From: a virus
Virus record (IMG/VR): IMGVR_UViG_3300035662_001808
Span: 1 to 28,204 of that record
Direction: 5' to 3' (one strand)
Length of the DNA stretch: 28,204 nt
Shown in pieces: positions 6,842 to 15,008 of the stretch; position 1 is the stretch's first letter; every line of letters starts with the position of its first letter. The notes beneath the pieces were generated by a model. The model ran no database searches. It was not told the DNA's origin and saw only the letters and a list, made by a program, of their open reading frames with translations. Position numbers and translations under genes: made by a program.

Positions 6842-7684
6842 ATGCAAAGCAAGCCTACCGGCCCCAGCGACAAGGGCTTAATTGCCGTGCACAAAAGGCA
6901 AGCAGAGGTCATGGCTGCTTGTTACTGCACAATTGCCGAAATAGGAAGGGTACTGAAAAGGCCGCCTATAACGATTCGATGTTGGCTGATTGCCGCCAGC
7001 GCCGATAAGCAGCGCAGTCGCCGAAGGCAATGGCAAGCAGAAAATAAAGATAAATGCAGCAAATGGTTCCGCCAGTGGGCAGAAAAAAACAAGGAATACG
7101 CAAAGCAGCGGTGGGCCAGCTATTACGCTAAAAACTGTGAGAGACTGCGTGGCAAGCAAAGGCAGCGACGGCTGGAGGATCCCGAAAAATGCAAAAGATA
7201 TTGCAGAGATTGGCATCGTAGAAATAAAGCAAAAGCCTCCGCTGCATATAAAGCATGGAGGGATAGCAACATTGAGAAAGCGAGGCAAAGGACGAGAGAG
7301 TGGAGAGCACTTAACCCAGAGACCAGCAAGCTGTCATCCATAGCAAGTCAAGCTAAACGCAGAACGGCAAATCGACGGGCACTTATGGGGGCAACTCCAT
7401 CTCAGATTAGGCAGCGAAAAAAGCTATTTGGTGAATGCTGCGCTTATTGTGGAGCATCGACACAGATTACAATCGACCATGTTTTGCCAATTAAGATTGG
7501 CGGACTAGACGAGTCGAGCAACTTGGTTCCGGCGTGCCGGAGATGCAATTCATCAAAAAGCGCGAAACTGGTTGAAGATTGGTACAAGTCTCAGCCCTTC
7601 TTTTCAGCCAGTAGATGGCTCAAGATTTGTAAATACTGCCCAGGAGCTGCATCTTCTCAGCTATCAATTGCTGTATCAAGGTAG
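6842..7684 (+). CDS. HNH endonuclease with basic helical N-terminus
   Basis: This 280-aa protein ends in an HNH nuclease domain: CAYCG, then TIDHVLPIKIGG with the catalytic His, then NLVPACRRCNSSK. The middle (about residues 50-175) is very rich in K, R, W and Q with repeated KxxQRW/EWR-like elements and is probably helical and DNA-binding. The N-terminus (CTIAEIGRVLKRPPITIRCWL) may be a helix-turn-helix. It could be a free-standing homing-type endonuclease. Its DNA is visibly less GC-rich than its neighbours, which suits a mobile gene. I chose ATG 6842 because an upstream in-frame ATG (6785) coincides with the predicted transcription start. It converges with the CoiA-like gene. Confidence 0.85.
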   Translation: MQSKPTGPSDKGLIAVHKRQAEVMAACYCTIAEIGRVLKRPPITIRCWLIAASADKQRSRRRQWQAENKDKCSKWFRQWAEKNKEYAKQRWASYYAKNCERLRGKQRQRRLEDPEKCKRYCRDWHRRNKAKASAAYKAWRDSNIEKARQRTREWRALNPETSKLSSIASQAKRRTANRRALMGATPSQIRQRKKLFGECCAYCGASTQITIDHVLPIKIGGLDESSNLVPACRRCNSSKSAKLVEDWYKSQPFFSASRWLKICKYCPGAASSQLSIAVSR

Positions 7685-7702
7685 TTCGCTTCCGGTACTG
7701 GA

Positions 7703-8428
7703 TCAGGCTGCAGACTTCATGCAAAGCTCCACAAACCTTGCTCGGTTCATCCTGCGAAACTCGACTTGCGTGTAGTCGCCAAACCAGTCAATCTGTTCGC
7801 TGCTGGTCACAAAAAGCTCATCGCCACCCCTATCGAAAACCAAAGTCTTCATGGAGTTCATCCAAGATTTTCTGGGCCATAACCAACGGACGTGTGGGTT
7901 TTGCAGTAGCCATTTGTCAACCCATTGTCTTTGGCGTTCGAAGTCCATGGACGGGCCTGCAAGCAGGTCCAGCAGGTTCCCTTGGTCTTTTTTCTTGTAT
8001 TCCGGCTTCCAGCCTTCCTGTTCCTCCCAAATTTCATAGGCGTAGTCATAATCAGGCGGCATTGTAAAGTTTTGAGCATCAATAACCCACACCATCTGTT
8101 TGTAAAATTGCTCGCGCTTTCGTATCTCGGCCGCCGAAATGCTTGAGTGTTGAAATTCAATGACTCCTCGCGGAGAAAGTACATCGGCGCGATGTGGGCC
8201 TATGACCACCTCCTGCATTTTCCTTGGAAACAAAGATTTCCACTCCCGGTGCCATTCGGATTCGGGCTCCGACCACGGATCGCAATCCCTGGATTTATGC
8301 GCCCAGTGCCAAGTGACTACCTCGCCGCACTTGGCAAGCACTTCACCACCACAACAAGGGCAGCTTGCTTTTTGATTTGGCGTTGCTTCGACTCGATTTC
8401 CTTGTGATTCAGCCCAACGCACCTTCAC
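7703..8428 (-). CDS. CoiA-like competence-family nuclease
   Basis: This 241-aa protein has the layout of the CoiA-like family, named after a competence protein. An N-terminal zinc-binding part (CPCCGGEV...KCG, WHWAH) is followed by a predicted PD-(D/E)XK-type nuclease core: SEWHREWKSLFP, HRADVLSP (D), GVIEFQHSSIS (ExQ) and a helix RKREQFYKQMVWV. The family's role in DNA uptake is known only broadly; in phages it may process DNA. Its start overlaps the stop of the SF2 helicase gene (ATGA), so the two are probably translated together and might act together. Its DNA is less GC-rich than the helicase gene. Confidence 0.8.
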   Translation of the reverse strand: MKVRWAESQGNRVEATPNQKASCPCCGGEVLAKCGEVVTWHWAHKSRDCDPWSEPESEWHREWKSLFPRKMQEVVIGPHRADVLSPRGVIEFQHSSISAAEIRKREQFYKQMVWVIDAQNFTMPPDYDYAYEIWEEQEGWKPEYKKKDQGNLLDLLAGPSMDFERQRQWVDKWLLQNPHVRWLWPRKSWMNSMKTLVFDRGGDELFVTSSEQIDWFGDYTQVEFRRMNRARFVELCMKSAA

Positions 8429-9795
8429 ACCCTCCCCTTCAACTGCCGCGCTGCCAGCACGTTCCGCGCCCAGCCCCTCGGGTTCTTGTGCCCTCGCTGC
8501 TGCCCCAACCTGATCAGATCCTCCATCGTCTTCGCCGCACCCTGCTCACGAAACCTGGCACGCGGCACTCCCTTCGTTACCTCCACCAGCTGCCCCGGCA
8601 CGTGCTGCAGCTCCCGACGCTCGGGCGCGAACTCATGCCCACACTCAGCACACACCCTGGCCTGGCTGCTCATCGCCGCGAAACACTTGGGGCAGATCTT
8701 CACGCTCAACCTAGCCTCGCGTTTCCGCTTCGCCCTACCCTCCAAGCTCCACTCATGCACGTCCAGCGGATGACCTAACCTGCTGCAGTTCCCGACGTGA
8801 TCCAAAATCAGCAGATCATGCTTGCCCGGCGCAATCCGCAGCCCCCGACCATTCCCCTGCAGCCATGACGTCAAACTCTGTGTAGGCCTCAGCCAGATCA
8901 CCGCATCAATCTCTGGTACATCCACACCAGCGATCCACAGCTGCGCACACGCCACCAGATCCAACCGGCCAGCACGTAGCCCAGCAATTGCCTCCCGGCG
9001 CTCTGCATCATCACTGCCGCCATGCACCGCCAACGCACGTAACCCCGCCTGCCGCCACTGCTCTGCCACTGCCTGCGCATGCGCGACCGTTGTGCAGAAC
9101 GCCACACCACGCCTCCCCTGGCCCAGCTTCTGCCAATGGCTCAGCGCATCACCAACCACCTGCGGCCTGCTCAGAATCTCACTCGCCTGCCCCTGGTCAT
9201 ACTCACCCATCCTTGACCTGAGTCCCGATAGATCAGCGCCAGGTGGCGCATACACCCTCACCGGTGCCAGCAGCTGCTCTGCAATCAATTCAGCTGTCGA
9301 GCAGGTCAATACCAGCCGGTCAAACACCTCGCCCAACCCACGGCCATCAAGCCTCTGAGGCGTGCCGGTGAGTCCCAGCAGTCGTGGCCGGCCTACCGCG
9401 TCGATCACCAGCCGATACGTGTTCGCTACAGCCAGGTGGCACTCATCCACAATGATCAGATCAGGCCATGGCAACGCCTGACGCCTTGCCGCCGTCTGCA
9501 CCGCCACCACCTGCACCGCTGCGGAATAGTCCGCAGACCGTCCCGCCCTGATCTGCCCGTGGCTGATACCAGCAGCAGTCAGCCGCCCGCTGGTGTCGTC
9601 AAGGATCTCCCGCAGGTGCGCTAAAAACCACACCTTCCGGCCCTTTGCTACCGCTTGCCGCACAATCTCAGCCGCCGTCGCAGTCTTACCGAAACCCGTA
9701 GGGGCAACCAGGATCGGCGCACGTGCACCACTTCCGTATGCGGTGCGCAAATCAGCAAGCGCCTGCACTTGCCTGGGGCGGAGGGTTGGGGTCAT
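8425..9795 (-). CDS. SF2 DEAD/DEAH-type helicase
   Basis: This 456-aa protein is a superfamily 2 helicase that should use ATP to move along or remodel nucleic acid. Motifs in order: Walker A APTGFGKT (31-38), IIVDECH (motif II, about 113-119), LTGTPQR (motif III), AVHGGSD, and QGNGRGLRIAPGK (motif VI). After the helicase core it carries a four-cysteine zinc ribbon (CPKC...CAECG) and a basic tail. Phage helicases of this kind are often linked to replication start or recombination. The start overlaps the stop of the upstream gene (TGATG), and it is coupled to the CoiA-like gene downstream. Confidence 0.92.
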   Translation of the reverse strand: MTPTLRPRQVQALADLRTAYGSGARAPILVAPTGFGKTATAAEIVRQAVAKGRKVWFLAHLREILDDTSGRLTAAGISHGQIRAGRSADYSAAVQVVAVQTAARRQALPWPDLIIVDECHLAVANTYRLVIDAVGRPRLLGLTGTPQRLDGRGLGEVFDRLVLTCSTAELIAEQLLAPVRVYAPPGADLSGLRSRMGEYDQGQASEILSRPQVVGDALSHWQKLGQGRRGVAFCTTVAHAQAVAEQWRQAGLRALAVHGGSDDAERREAIAGLRAGRLDLVACAQLWIAGVDVPEIDAVIWLRPTQSLTSWLQGNGRGLRIAPGKHDLLILDHVGNCSRLGHPLDVHEWSLEGRAKRKREARLSVKICPKCFAAMSSQARVCAECGHEFAPERRELQHVPGQLVEVTKGVPRARFREQGAAKTMEDLIRLGQQRGHKNPRGWARNVLAARQLKGRV

Positions 9796-10187
9796 CAGTA
9801 TTTAACAAGCAAAGGGTCTGCCCACTTCACAAATGCAAGGTAGTCGCCATGAACCGTAATTGACTTAATTTGCTCTACAAACTCTAATTTGTTACGTCTA
9901 AAATCTGCAAATGCAGGATACCAGTGATCCCAATTGTCCTCAACCTGAACTACTATCCAAGTTCCATCAGGCAAGACAATGGAGAATCCTGAAAAACATC
10001 TAGCACCAGTAGAAGGGCGACAGCCAGAATATTTCGCACCACCCGGCAAGTCGTGATTCTGCTCTGCATAGAAATCTTGTTCGCGCTCGTTCCAACCTTG
10101 CACAAATTGACGCTGTAGGTCAAAAATCAATCTGACAAGGTGATGGTTTAAACGGTCAAGCGGAATCCTGGTTTTTGTAGTTTTCAT
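9795..10187 (-). CDS. Unknown protein upstream of the helicase (130 aa)
   Basis: I do not recognise a family. The protein is rich in aromatic residues, with a likely beta-rich middle (CFSGFSIVLPDGTWIVVQVED) and WDHWYPAF, and no membrane segment. It shares a TGATG stop/start overlap with the helicase gene, so the two are co-translated. Its DNA is less GC-rich than the helicase gene. There is no good Shine-Dalgarno. A TTGACA box at 10245-10240 on the minus strand could be part of its promoter, but no convincing -10 follows. Confidence 0.65.
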   Translation of the reverse strand: MKTTKTRIPLDRLNHHLVRLIFDLQRQFVQGWNEREQDFYAEQNHDLPGGAKYSGCRPSTGARCFSGFSIVLPDGTWIVVQVEDNWDHWYPAFADFRRNKLEFVEQIKSITVHGDYLAFVKWADPLLVKY

Positions 10188-10241
10188 TTTGGCACTGTTT
10201 TATTAGACAACTGTGTAACTATTGTTGCCGGTGCCGCCTTG

Positions 10242-10586
10242 TCAAGCAAAGCCTTTGCGGGACCAGCAATCCACGAAGCCATGATTGTTGATCGCTTCTT
10301 GAACTTGCTGTTGTGTCATGGGAATGCGTGCATTGGTGTCACCAACGACAATTGGACAAACCCCAACAGCAACGATCAGGTCAGCTGGTGGCGAAGCAGG
10401 ATTAAGGGCAATAATCTCAGCTTCGTTCAGGTCGCTGTAGGGGCGACGGACAAAGCCCTTTCCTTTTGTGCGTCGCAACTGCTTAAGATCGCGCTTGAGG
10501 CATCCAATGGAAGCTTCGGCAAGTTCTGGGTGATAAGTGCCTGTTGATTGAGATCCGTCAGGATTAATTTTAGTAAAGTAAGTCAT
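10242..10586 (-). CDS. Unknown protein (114 aa)
   Basis: This protein is not recognised. It has a basic central segment (CLKRDLKQLRRTKGKGF) and a hydrophobic stretch (ADLIVAVGVCPIVVGD) that is more likely a buried beta strand than a membrane helix. The upstream region is AT-rich. It is the rightmost gene of the minus-strand left arm, and it diverges from the primase operon across a ~300-base gap. Confidence 0.6.
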   Translation of the reverse strand: MTYFTKINPDGSQSTGTYHPELAEASIGCLKRDLKQLRRTKGKGFVRRPYSDLNEAEIIALNPASPPADLIVAVGVCPIVVGDTNARIPMTQQQVQEAINNHGFVDCWSRKGFA

Positions 10587-10884
10587 AAAGCATTAAGTGA
10601 TTTAGCGATAAGCGGTGTGTAAATAAAAACCACCCCACAACCCTCGCCCCTTGCAGCTGCCCCAATGATTCCCCCGCCGGGAGTGGTGCCAGCAGCTGAC
10701 CTCAATGGGTCCGTAACCGATGAGAGGCGCGTCCCCCTTGGTGCGCCAACACCGCAGGGCACCCACCGCCTGGTCCGGGCAGTGGCACGCATCATCACAG
10801 AGAGGCTCGGGAGGGATGGCTCCCAAACCCTAGCACACCAGTTCCGGAAATGCTGCGGTAGGCTGCCTCAGAACGCTCCACCCC
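10587..10884. other. Intergenic control region between divergent operons
   Basis: About 300 bases between the leftward unknown gene (start 10586) and the rightward RHH gene (start 10885). It is AT-rich near 10590-10630 and contains the shared element at 10841-10864. Short minus-strand frames exist at 10583-10798 and 10602-10826; the second is Cys-rich and protein-like but begins with TTG, so I do not call it. Confidence 0.6.
10841..10864 (+). promoter_or_regulatory. Third copy of the shared promoter/operator element (site C)
   Basis: Plus strand: GTTCCGGAAATGCTGCGGTAGGCT in two parts, the 8-bp palindrome TTCCGGAA (10842-10849) and TGCTGCGGTAGGCT (10851-10864). The last six bases fit a -10 box, giving a predicted start near 10871 and a short leader before the ATG at 10885. 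No good -35 box is seen, which suggests an activator. The match to site A is 17 of 19 bases over the core. Confidence 0.5.
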
Positions 10885-11082
10885 ATGAACGGTCCCTTCT
10901 CCCAGAACCCCAACCACCAGCTACGTGCTTCCTCCACAGCCATACGCCTATCCCCTGAACTCATGGCGCACGTAGACCGCGAACGCGATCTCGTTGGCCT
11001 CTCACGTGCTGCCTTCATCCGCCAGCTCATCGCTGATCACATGCGCCGCGCTGCTCGTTCCGCACGCCGCGGCATCGCCTAA
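10885..11082 (+). CDS. Ribbon-helix-helix DNA-binding protein (65 aa)
   Basis: The pattern STAIRLSPELMAHVDRERDLVGLSRAAFIRQLIADHMRR matches in outline a CopG/Arc-type ribbon-helix-helix: a beta strand, helix 1, and helix 2 starting at the SRAAF turn; it is split here as STAIRLSPEL, then LSRAAFIRQLI. The N-terminus is short and the C-terminus basic. It would bind DNA as a dimer. It sits directly under the shared element at 10841-10864 and 8 bases before the primase gene, so it is a good candidate regulator of these operons. No Shine-Dalgarno is visible. Confidence 0.7.
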   Translation: MNGPFSQNPNHQLRASSTAIRLSPELMAHVDRERDLVGLSRAAFIRQLIADHMRRAARSARRGIA

Positions 11083-11090
11083 CACCTCGC

Positions 11091-13730
11091 ATGCGCTCCA
11101 TCAACGACCTCACAGCCGGTCGCTGGCCGGAGCTGCTGCAATCCCTTGGCGGCATTTCGCCTGATCAGCTAACCAATAAACACCAGCCATGCCCATCCTG
11201 CGGCGGCACCGACCGCTTCCGCTGGGATAACGACGATGGCCCCGGTGGCTGCTACTGCAATCAATGCGGCGGCAAGAACCAGCAGGGCGGCGGCATGACC
11301 GGTATGGACCTGCTCCTGCGCGTCACCGGATGGGACTTCAAACAGGCTGTCTCACGCATCGAACAACACCTCGGCCTGCCATCACCCGCCGTGTCCGCAC
11401 CCAAGAAATCCAAGCGGCCACATCGCACACCAGCCGCACCACCAGTAGGTACACCGCCGCCTTCGCTCGGGCGTGCCGTCGCCCAGTGGTGTTACACCGA
11501 CGCTGACGGCAACCAGCTGTTCTGGGTGCAGCGCATCCCTAAGCCACCCAAGAACGGCGAACCGCAAAAACTCTTTGTCCAGCGCACCTGGCTTGATAAC
11601 CAGTGGCATTTCCCCAGCAATGAAGATCCCTTCGACTCCCACTGGCCCGCACCTCGCCCCCTCTACAACCTCCACAAACTCACCGCCAACCCAAACGCTC
11701 CGGTCCTAATCACCGAAGGCGAAAAATCAGCCGACGCTGCAGCACCCCTATTCCCTAATCACGTCTGCATCGCCTGGTGTGGTGGTGTCGCAGGCGTACA
11801 ACACACCGACTGGTCACCCCTCTCAGCTCGCACCGTTACCATCTGGCCCGATAACGACGATCCCGGCCGTCAGTGCATGGCCAAACTCGCGCCACGCCTT
11901 CAACGCATCGGCTGCACCGTTTCCATCGTTAACCCCCCACCCAATACCCCACACAAATGGGACCTCGCTGATGCGCCCACCTCATGGACGCCTCAACGCG
12001 CCGCTACCGAACTCGCAGCACACGCACGCCTAATCGATACCCTCCCTGATCCTCAGCCCACACCAGATCCAGAACCGGAACACCAAAACCAACCACCCAC
12101 ACCACCGCCAGATATTCCAGACAACGCACCATTCACATGCCTCGGGTTCGATGGTGACTCCTACTACTACCAACCCGGCAACACCGGCCAGGTCATACGC
12201 CTCACCGCACCCGGTCACTCCACAAACAACCTCCTGCGCCTAGCCGAACTCCCCTACTGGCAAACCATCTACCCCTCCAAATCCGGCGTTGACTGGCAAT
12301 CAGCCGTATCCTCGCTCCTCGCTCGCCAAGCACGCACCGGTGTCTACTCCCCCGATCGCATCCGCGGTCGTGGTGCATGGATCGATGACAACCGCTCCAT
12401 CCTGCACCTCGGTGATCGCCTCATCGTTGACGGCATCTCCCATTCCGTCATGGCCCCACCGCCATCACGCTTCAACTACCAGCGCCTCACATCCATCGAG
12501 ATCCCCCTAGACATCACCCCACTCACCGATCACGAAGGCGCCGAACTCCTAGACATCGCCTCTCGCTTCCACTGGGAAGTCCCCGCATCCGGCATCCTCC
12601 TGGCCGGCTGGCTCGCACTCGCGCCCATCTGTGGTGCACTCTCCTGGCGCCCACACATCTGGCTCACAGCATCCGCAGGCTCCGGCAAATCCGCCATCCT
12701 TAACCGCTTCCTTGGCCCCATCCTCGAATCCCTCGCCCTATGGCCTGAAGGCAACACCACTGAAGCATTCATCCGCCAAGAACTGCGCTCCGACGCTCTC
12801 CCCGTCATCTTCGACGAAGCCGAATCCAACGAACAGTCCGACCGCAAACGCATTCAAGACATCCTCGCCCTAGCTCGCGTCGCATCATCCAGTGGCCGTG
12901 GGGTGATCGGTAAAGGTGGCGCTGACGGTGCCGCACAGCGCTTCACCGTTCGCTCCATGTTCCTCATGTGCTCCATTTCCACCGCCCTTAAGCAAGGCGC
13001 CGATCGCTCACGCTTCGCTCAGCTCACACTTCGTAACCCCTCCTACCTCCCTAAATCAGACCGCATCGCTCACTGGTCTGCCCTAGACGCTGACCTCACA
13101 CGCATCATCACCACCACCGCAGGCCATCGCCTCCTTCACCGCTCCGTACGCTCCATATCAATCATCCGCGATTCAGTCGCTGCCTTTCGCCGTGCTGCCG
13201 CTGATCGCTTCGACTCCCAACGTGAAGGTGACCAGTACGGCACCCTACTCGCCGGTGCATGGTCCCTGATGAACCAGCACGTCGCCACCGAAGCCGACGC
13301 CTACACACTCATTGATCAGAACGATTGGCAGCCATACAAAGAAGCCAACGCCGAACCCGACGAACACCGCTGCCTCCAAACCATCCTTCAACATCAGCTC
13401 AGGGTTGAGACGGATCGTCAAGCCTTCACACGCACCATCGGCGAGCTTGTGGAAATCGCCAACCACACAGCCTCATCCATCGACATCACCCCAGATACCG
13501 CAGAGGCGCACCTCGGACGAATCGGCATCAAAACCGAAGATGGCAACCTCTTCATCTCCAACACCGCCAAGGGCATCGAGCGCATCCTGTCCGATACGCC
13601 ATGGGCTCATAGCTGGGCAACCGTCCTCTCCCGCATCCCTGGAGCAGTTCGAGCAGGCGTGATCCGATTCAAAGGCATCGGTTCGGTCAGTCGAGCGGTT
13701 TCTGTGCCCATACGAACTATTCAAGGCTGA
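11091..13730 (+). CDS. Primase-helicase (zinc ribbon, TOPRIM, DUF927-type ATPase)
   Basis: This 879-aa replication protein joins three parts. An N-terminal P4-type primase zinc ribbon has cysteines 34, 37, 56 and 59 (CPSCGGTDRFRW...CYCNQCGG). A TOPRIM-like region follows, with VLITEGEKSADAA (about 205) and TIWPDNDDPG (about 250). The C-terminal half is a DUF927-type helicase with Walker A ASAGSGKSA (about 528) and Walker B LPVIFDEAES (about 572). It should prime and unwind phage DNA. A Pro-rich linker lies near 320-345. Proteins of this type are common in temperate phages and satellites. The origin-like repeats directly downstream fit a self-contained replication unit. Confidence 0.9.
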   Translation: MRSINDLTAGRWPELLQSLGGISPDQLTNKHQPCPSCGGTDRFRWDNDDGPGGCYCNQCGGKNQQGGGMTGMDLLLRVTGWDFKQAVSRIEQHLGLPSPAVSAPKKSKRPHRTPAAPPVGTPPPSLGRAVAQWCYTDADGNQLFWVQRIPKPPKNGEPQKLFVQRTWLDNQWHFPSNEDPFDSHWPAPRPLYNLHKLTANPNAPVLITEGEKSADAAAPLFPNHVCIAWCGGVAGVQHTDWSPLSARTVTIWPDNDDPGRQCMAKLAPRLQRIGCTVSIVNPPPNTPHKWDLADAPTSWTPQRAATELAAHARLIDTLPDPQPTPDPEPEHQNQPPTPPPDIPDNAPFTCLGFDGDSYYYQPGNTGQVIRLTAPGHSTNNLLRLAELPYWQTIYPSKSGVDWQSAVSSLLARQARTGVYSPDRIRGRGAWIDDNRSILHLGDRLIVDGISHSVMAPPPSRFNYQRLTSIEIPLDITPLTDHEGAELLDIASRFHWEVPASGILLAGWLALAPICGALSWRPHIWLTASAGSGKSAILNRFLGPILESLALWPEGNTTEAFIRQELRSDALPVIFDEAESNEQSDRKRIQDILALARVASSSGRGVIGKGGADGAAQRFTVRSMFLMCSISTALKQGADRSRFAQLTLRNPSYLPKSDRIAHWSALDADLTRIITTTAGHRLLHRSVRSISIIRDSVAAFRRAAADRFDSQREGDQYGTLLAGAWSLMNQHVATEADAYTLIDQNDWQPYKEANAEPDEHRCLQTILQHQLRVETDRQAFTRTIGELVEIANHTASSIDITPDTAEAHLGRIGIKTEDGNLFISNTAKGIERILSDTPWAHSWATVLSRIPGAVRAGVIRFKGIGSVSRAVSVPIRTIQG

Positions 13731-14114
13731 ACTGTTCACGCTGCTACCGAAAACCGTTTCGGTGGTTACGTTGGGTGTTTCGCCTGTTTTTGAGTGGTGG
13801 GCTGCGATCTGGGGGAATTGTTACGCGTTACGCCGGCCAAGGGATACAGCCCCCCATAAAGGCACATACATCCACACCCACACCCCTCCACAGTGATACG
13901 TCCCCAACTCTCTCTTTACTTATACCTTTTCTTGAATAGGTGTAACAGTGTAACAGGAGGGCCTGTATTTGAGTGGGGGGCTTGGGTTTGGGGTGTTACG
14001 AATCTTGTAACGCCCTGTTTCGGGTGTAACGGCTTGCCTGGCCCTGCTGACACCTACCCAGACTGACCCTGGCGCCAATGGGACGCACGCCCCGCCTGCA
14101 GCGGGGTTTTACTC
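13731..14114. other. Non-coding repeat tract, candidate replication origin
   Basis: No convincing gene is seen in these 384 bases. There are eight GTTAC/GTAAC words, starting at 13765, 13820, 13827, 13942, 13950, 13995, 14007 and 14026, some paired as direct or inverted copies. A 7-bp stem hairpin (ACCGAAA/TTTCGGT) lies at 13746-13763. A pyrimidine-rich, AT-richer stretch (13905-13935) is followed by a G-rich one. Iterons next to a primase gene are the classic layout of P4-like origins, so origin function is a fair inference but unproven. Confidence 0.5.
14090..14110 (+). terminator. Terminator-like hairpin abutting the next start codon
   Basis: A 6-bp GC stem (CCCCGC 14090-14095, GCGGGG 14101-14106) with a 5-base loop is followed by TTTT and ends 4 bases before the ATG at 14115. 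The form fits an intrinsic terminator for the primase operon. The 3' arm also covers the only G-rich stretch that could serve as ribosome site for the next gene. Confidence 0.6.
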
Positions 14115-14852
14115 ATGCTCGACATCCGCCTCGATACAACTGGTCTCGACCGCTCAATACGAGGGCTGGAGCTGCTCACCGAGAAGAACCTGCGCTATGC
14201 CAGTGGCCGTGCATTGCGCGACACCGTGATCAAGACCCAGGCTTGGCTCAAGGATGATCTGAAGACCAACCGCAGTAACCGCATTGAAGGCGGTGCCACA
14301 GCCTGGACCTACAACGCCACCTATCACGAACGACCCACACCTCAGAACCTAGTGGCTGAGGTTGGCCTGCGCACTGATCGGCCACGTGCTGCTGGTCGCT
14401 ACATCTCTGTGCTCACGCAAGGCACAGAGCCACGCACCAAGGGCGCAGACCTGGCAGCTTCTGAACTTGTGGGCAGCAGGGTCACGATGGTCCCCACTCG
14501 TTCGCAGCGCAAGGACAGCAAAGGCAACGTCACACGTGCTGCCTACACCAAGGCGCTCACGGGCTGGTCATCAGTCAGGAAGACGGGAACGATGGTGAAC
14601 CGCGCCAATCGGATGTTCATCACGCCGATCAAGGGTGGGGAGGGCCGCTTCGGTATCTGGCAGCGGACCGGCCGTGGCAGCTACGAGTCATTCCGCGGAG
14701 CGCAGATGAAGTGGACGCTTGAGCCCCAGCCCAAGCGCCGAGCCAGCACGTACGACCTGAAGGGCGACCTACAGAAGCAGGTGCAGGTGTATTGGCCTGG
14801 GGAGATTGAGCAACAGCTGAGGGAGGAGCTGGCGCGGGCAGGCTTCCGCTGA
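14115..14852 (+). CDS. Phage tail-completion/connector protein, gpZ-like
   Basis: This 245-aa protein resembles the minor tail protein Z / tail-completion group. It opens with a short strand-turn-helix and an RALRDTV segment like the ALNDTA of that group, and carries FITPIKGGEGRFGIWQRTGRG, a hallmark-like 'GIWQR' strand. Such proteins help close the head-tail joint. The placing is odd: in lambda, Z lies after the head genes, whereas here it is upstream of the small terminase. It is separated from the primase by a terminator-like hairpin and from the terminase by a repeat-rich gap. The family call is by pattern only. Confidence 0.55.
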   Translation: MLDIRLDTTGLDRSIRGLELLTEKNLRYASGRALRDTVIKTQAWLKDDLKTNRSNRIEGGATAWTYNATYHERPTPQNLVAEVGLRTDRPRAAGRYISVLTQGTEPRTKGADLAASELVGSRVTMVPTRSQRKDSKGNVTRAAYTKALTGWSSVRKTGTMVNRANRMFITPIKGGEGRFGIWQRTGRGSYESFRGAQMKWTLEPQPKRRASTYDLKGDLQKQVQVYWPGEIEQQLREELARAGFR

Positions 14853-14855
14853 GAT

Positions 14856-15008
14856 GGCAGGCCAGCACTGGGATTCTCAATAAGGCAGGCCAGCTATTGA
14901 TTCTCAACACTGCTAATTATTGAGAACCCTTGCACTGCAGTGGATCTGGGTCCTTCCTGTTGAGAACAGAGCGGTTAGTTCCGACGCCTGTTTTCTCTAT
15001 TGAGAACA
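14856..15008. repeat. Five TTGAGAA boxes before the terminase operon
   Basis: Two inverted copies (ATTCTCAATA 14873-14882, ATTCTCAACA 14900-14909) are each preceded by the direct repeat GGCAGGCCAGC (14856-14866, 14884-14894). Three forward copies ((A/G)TTGAGAAC(A/C)) lie at 14919-14928, 14959-14968 and 14999-15008, exactly 40 bases apart. The last abuts a TGCTATCGT extended -10. They look like binding sites of one regulator of the packaging and head genes. Confidence 0.7.

Noticed and set aside
10602-10826. Cys-rich 74-aa minus-strand frame (and a 71-aa frame at 10583-10798)
   Set aside because: The first has only a TTG start and no ribosome site, though its sequence looks somewhat protein-like; the second has an ATGA overlap but poor composition. 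Neither is safe to call.
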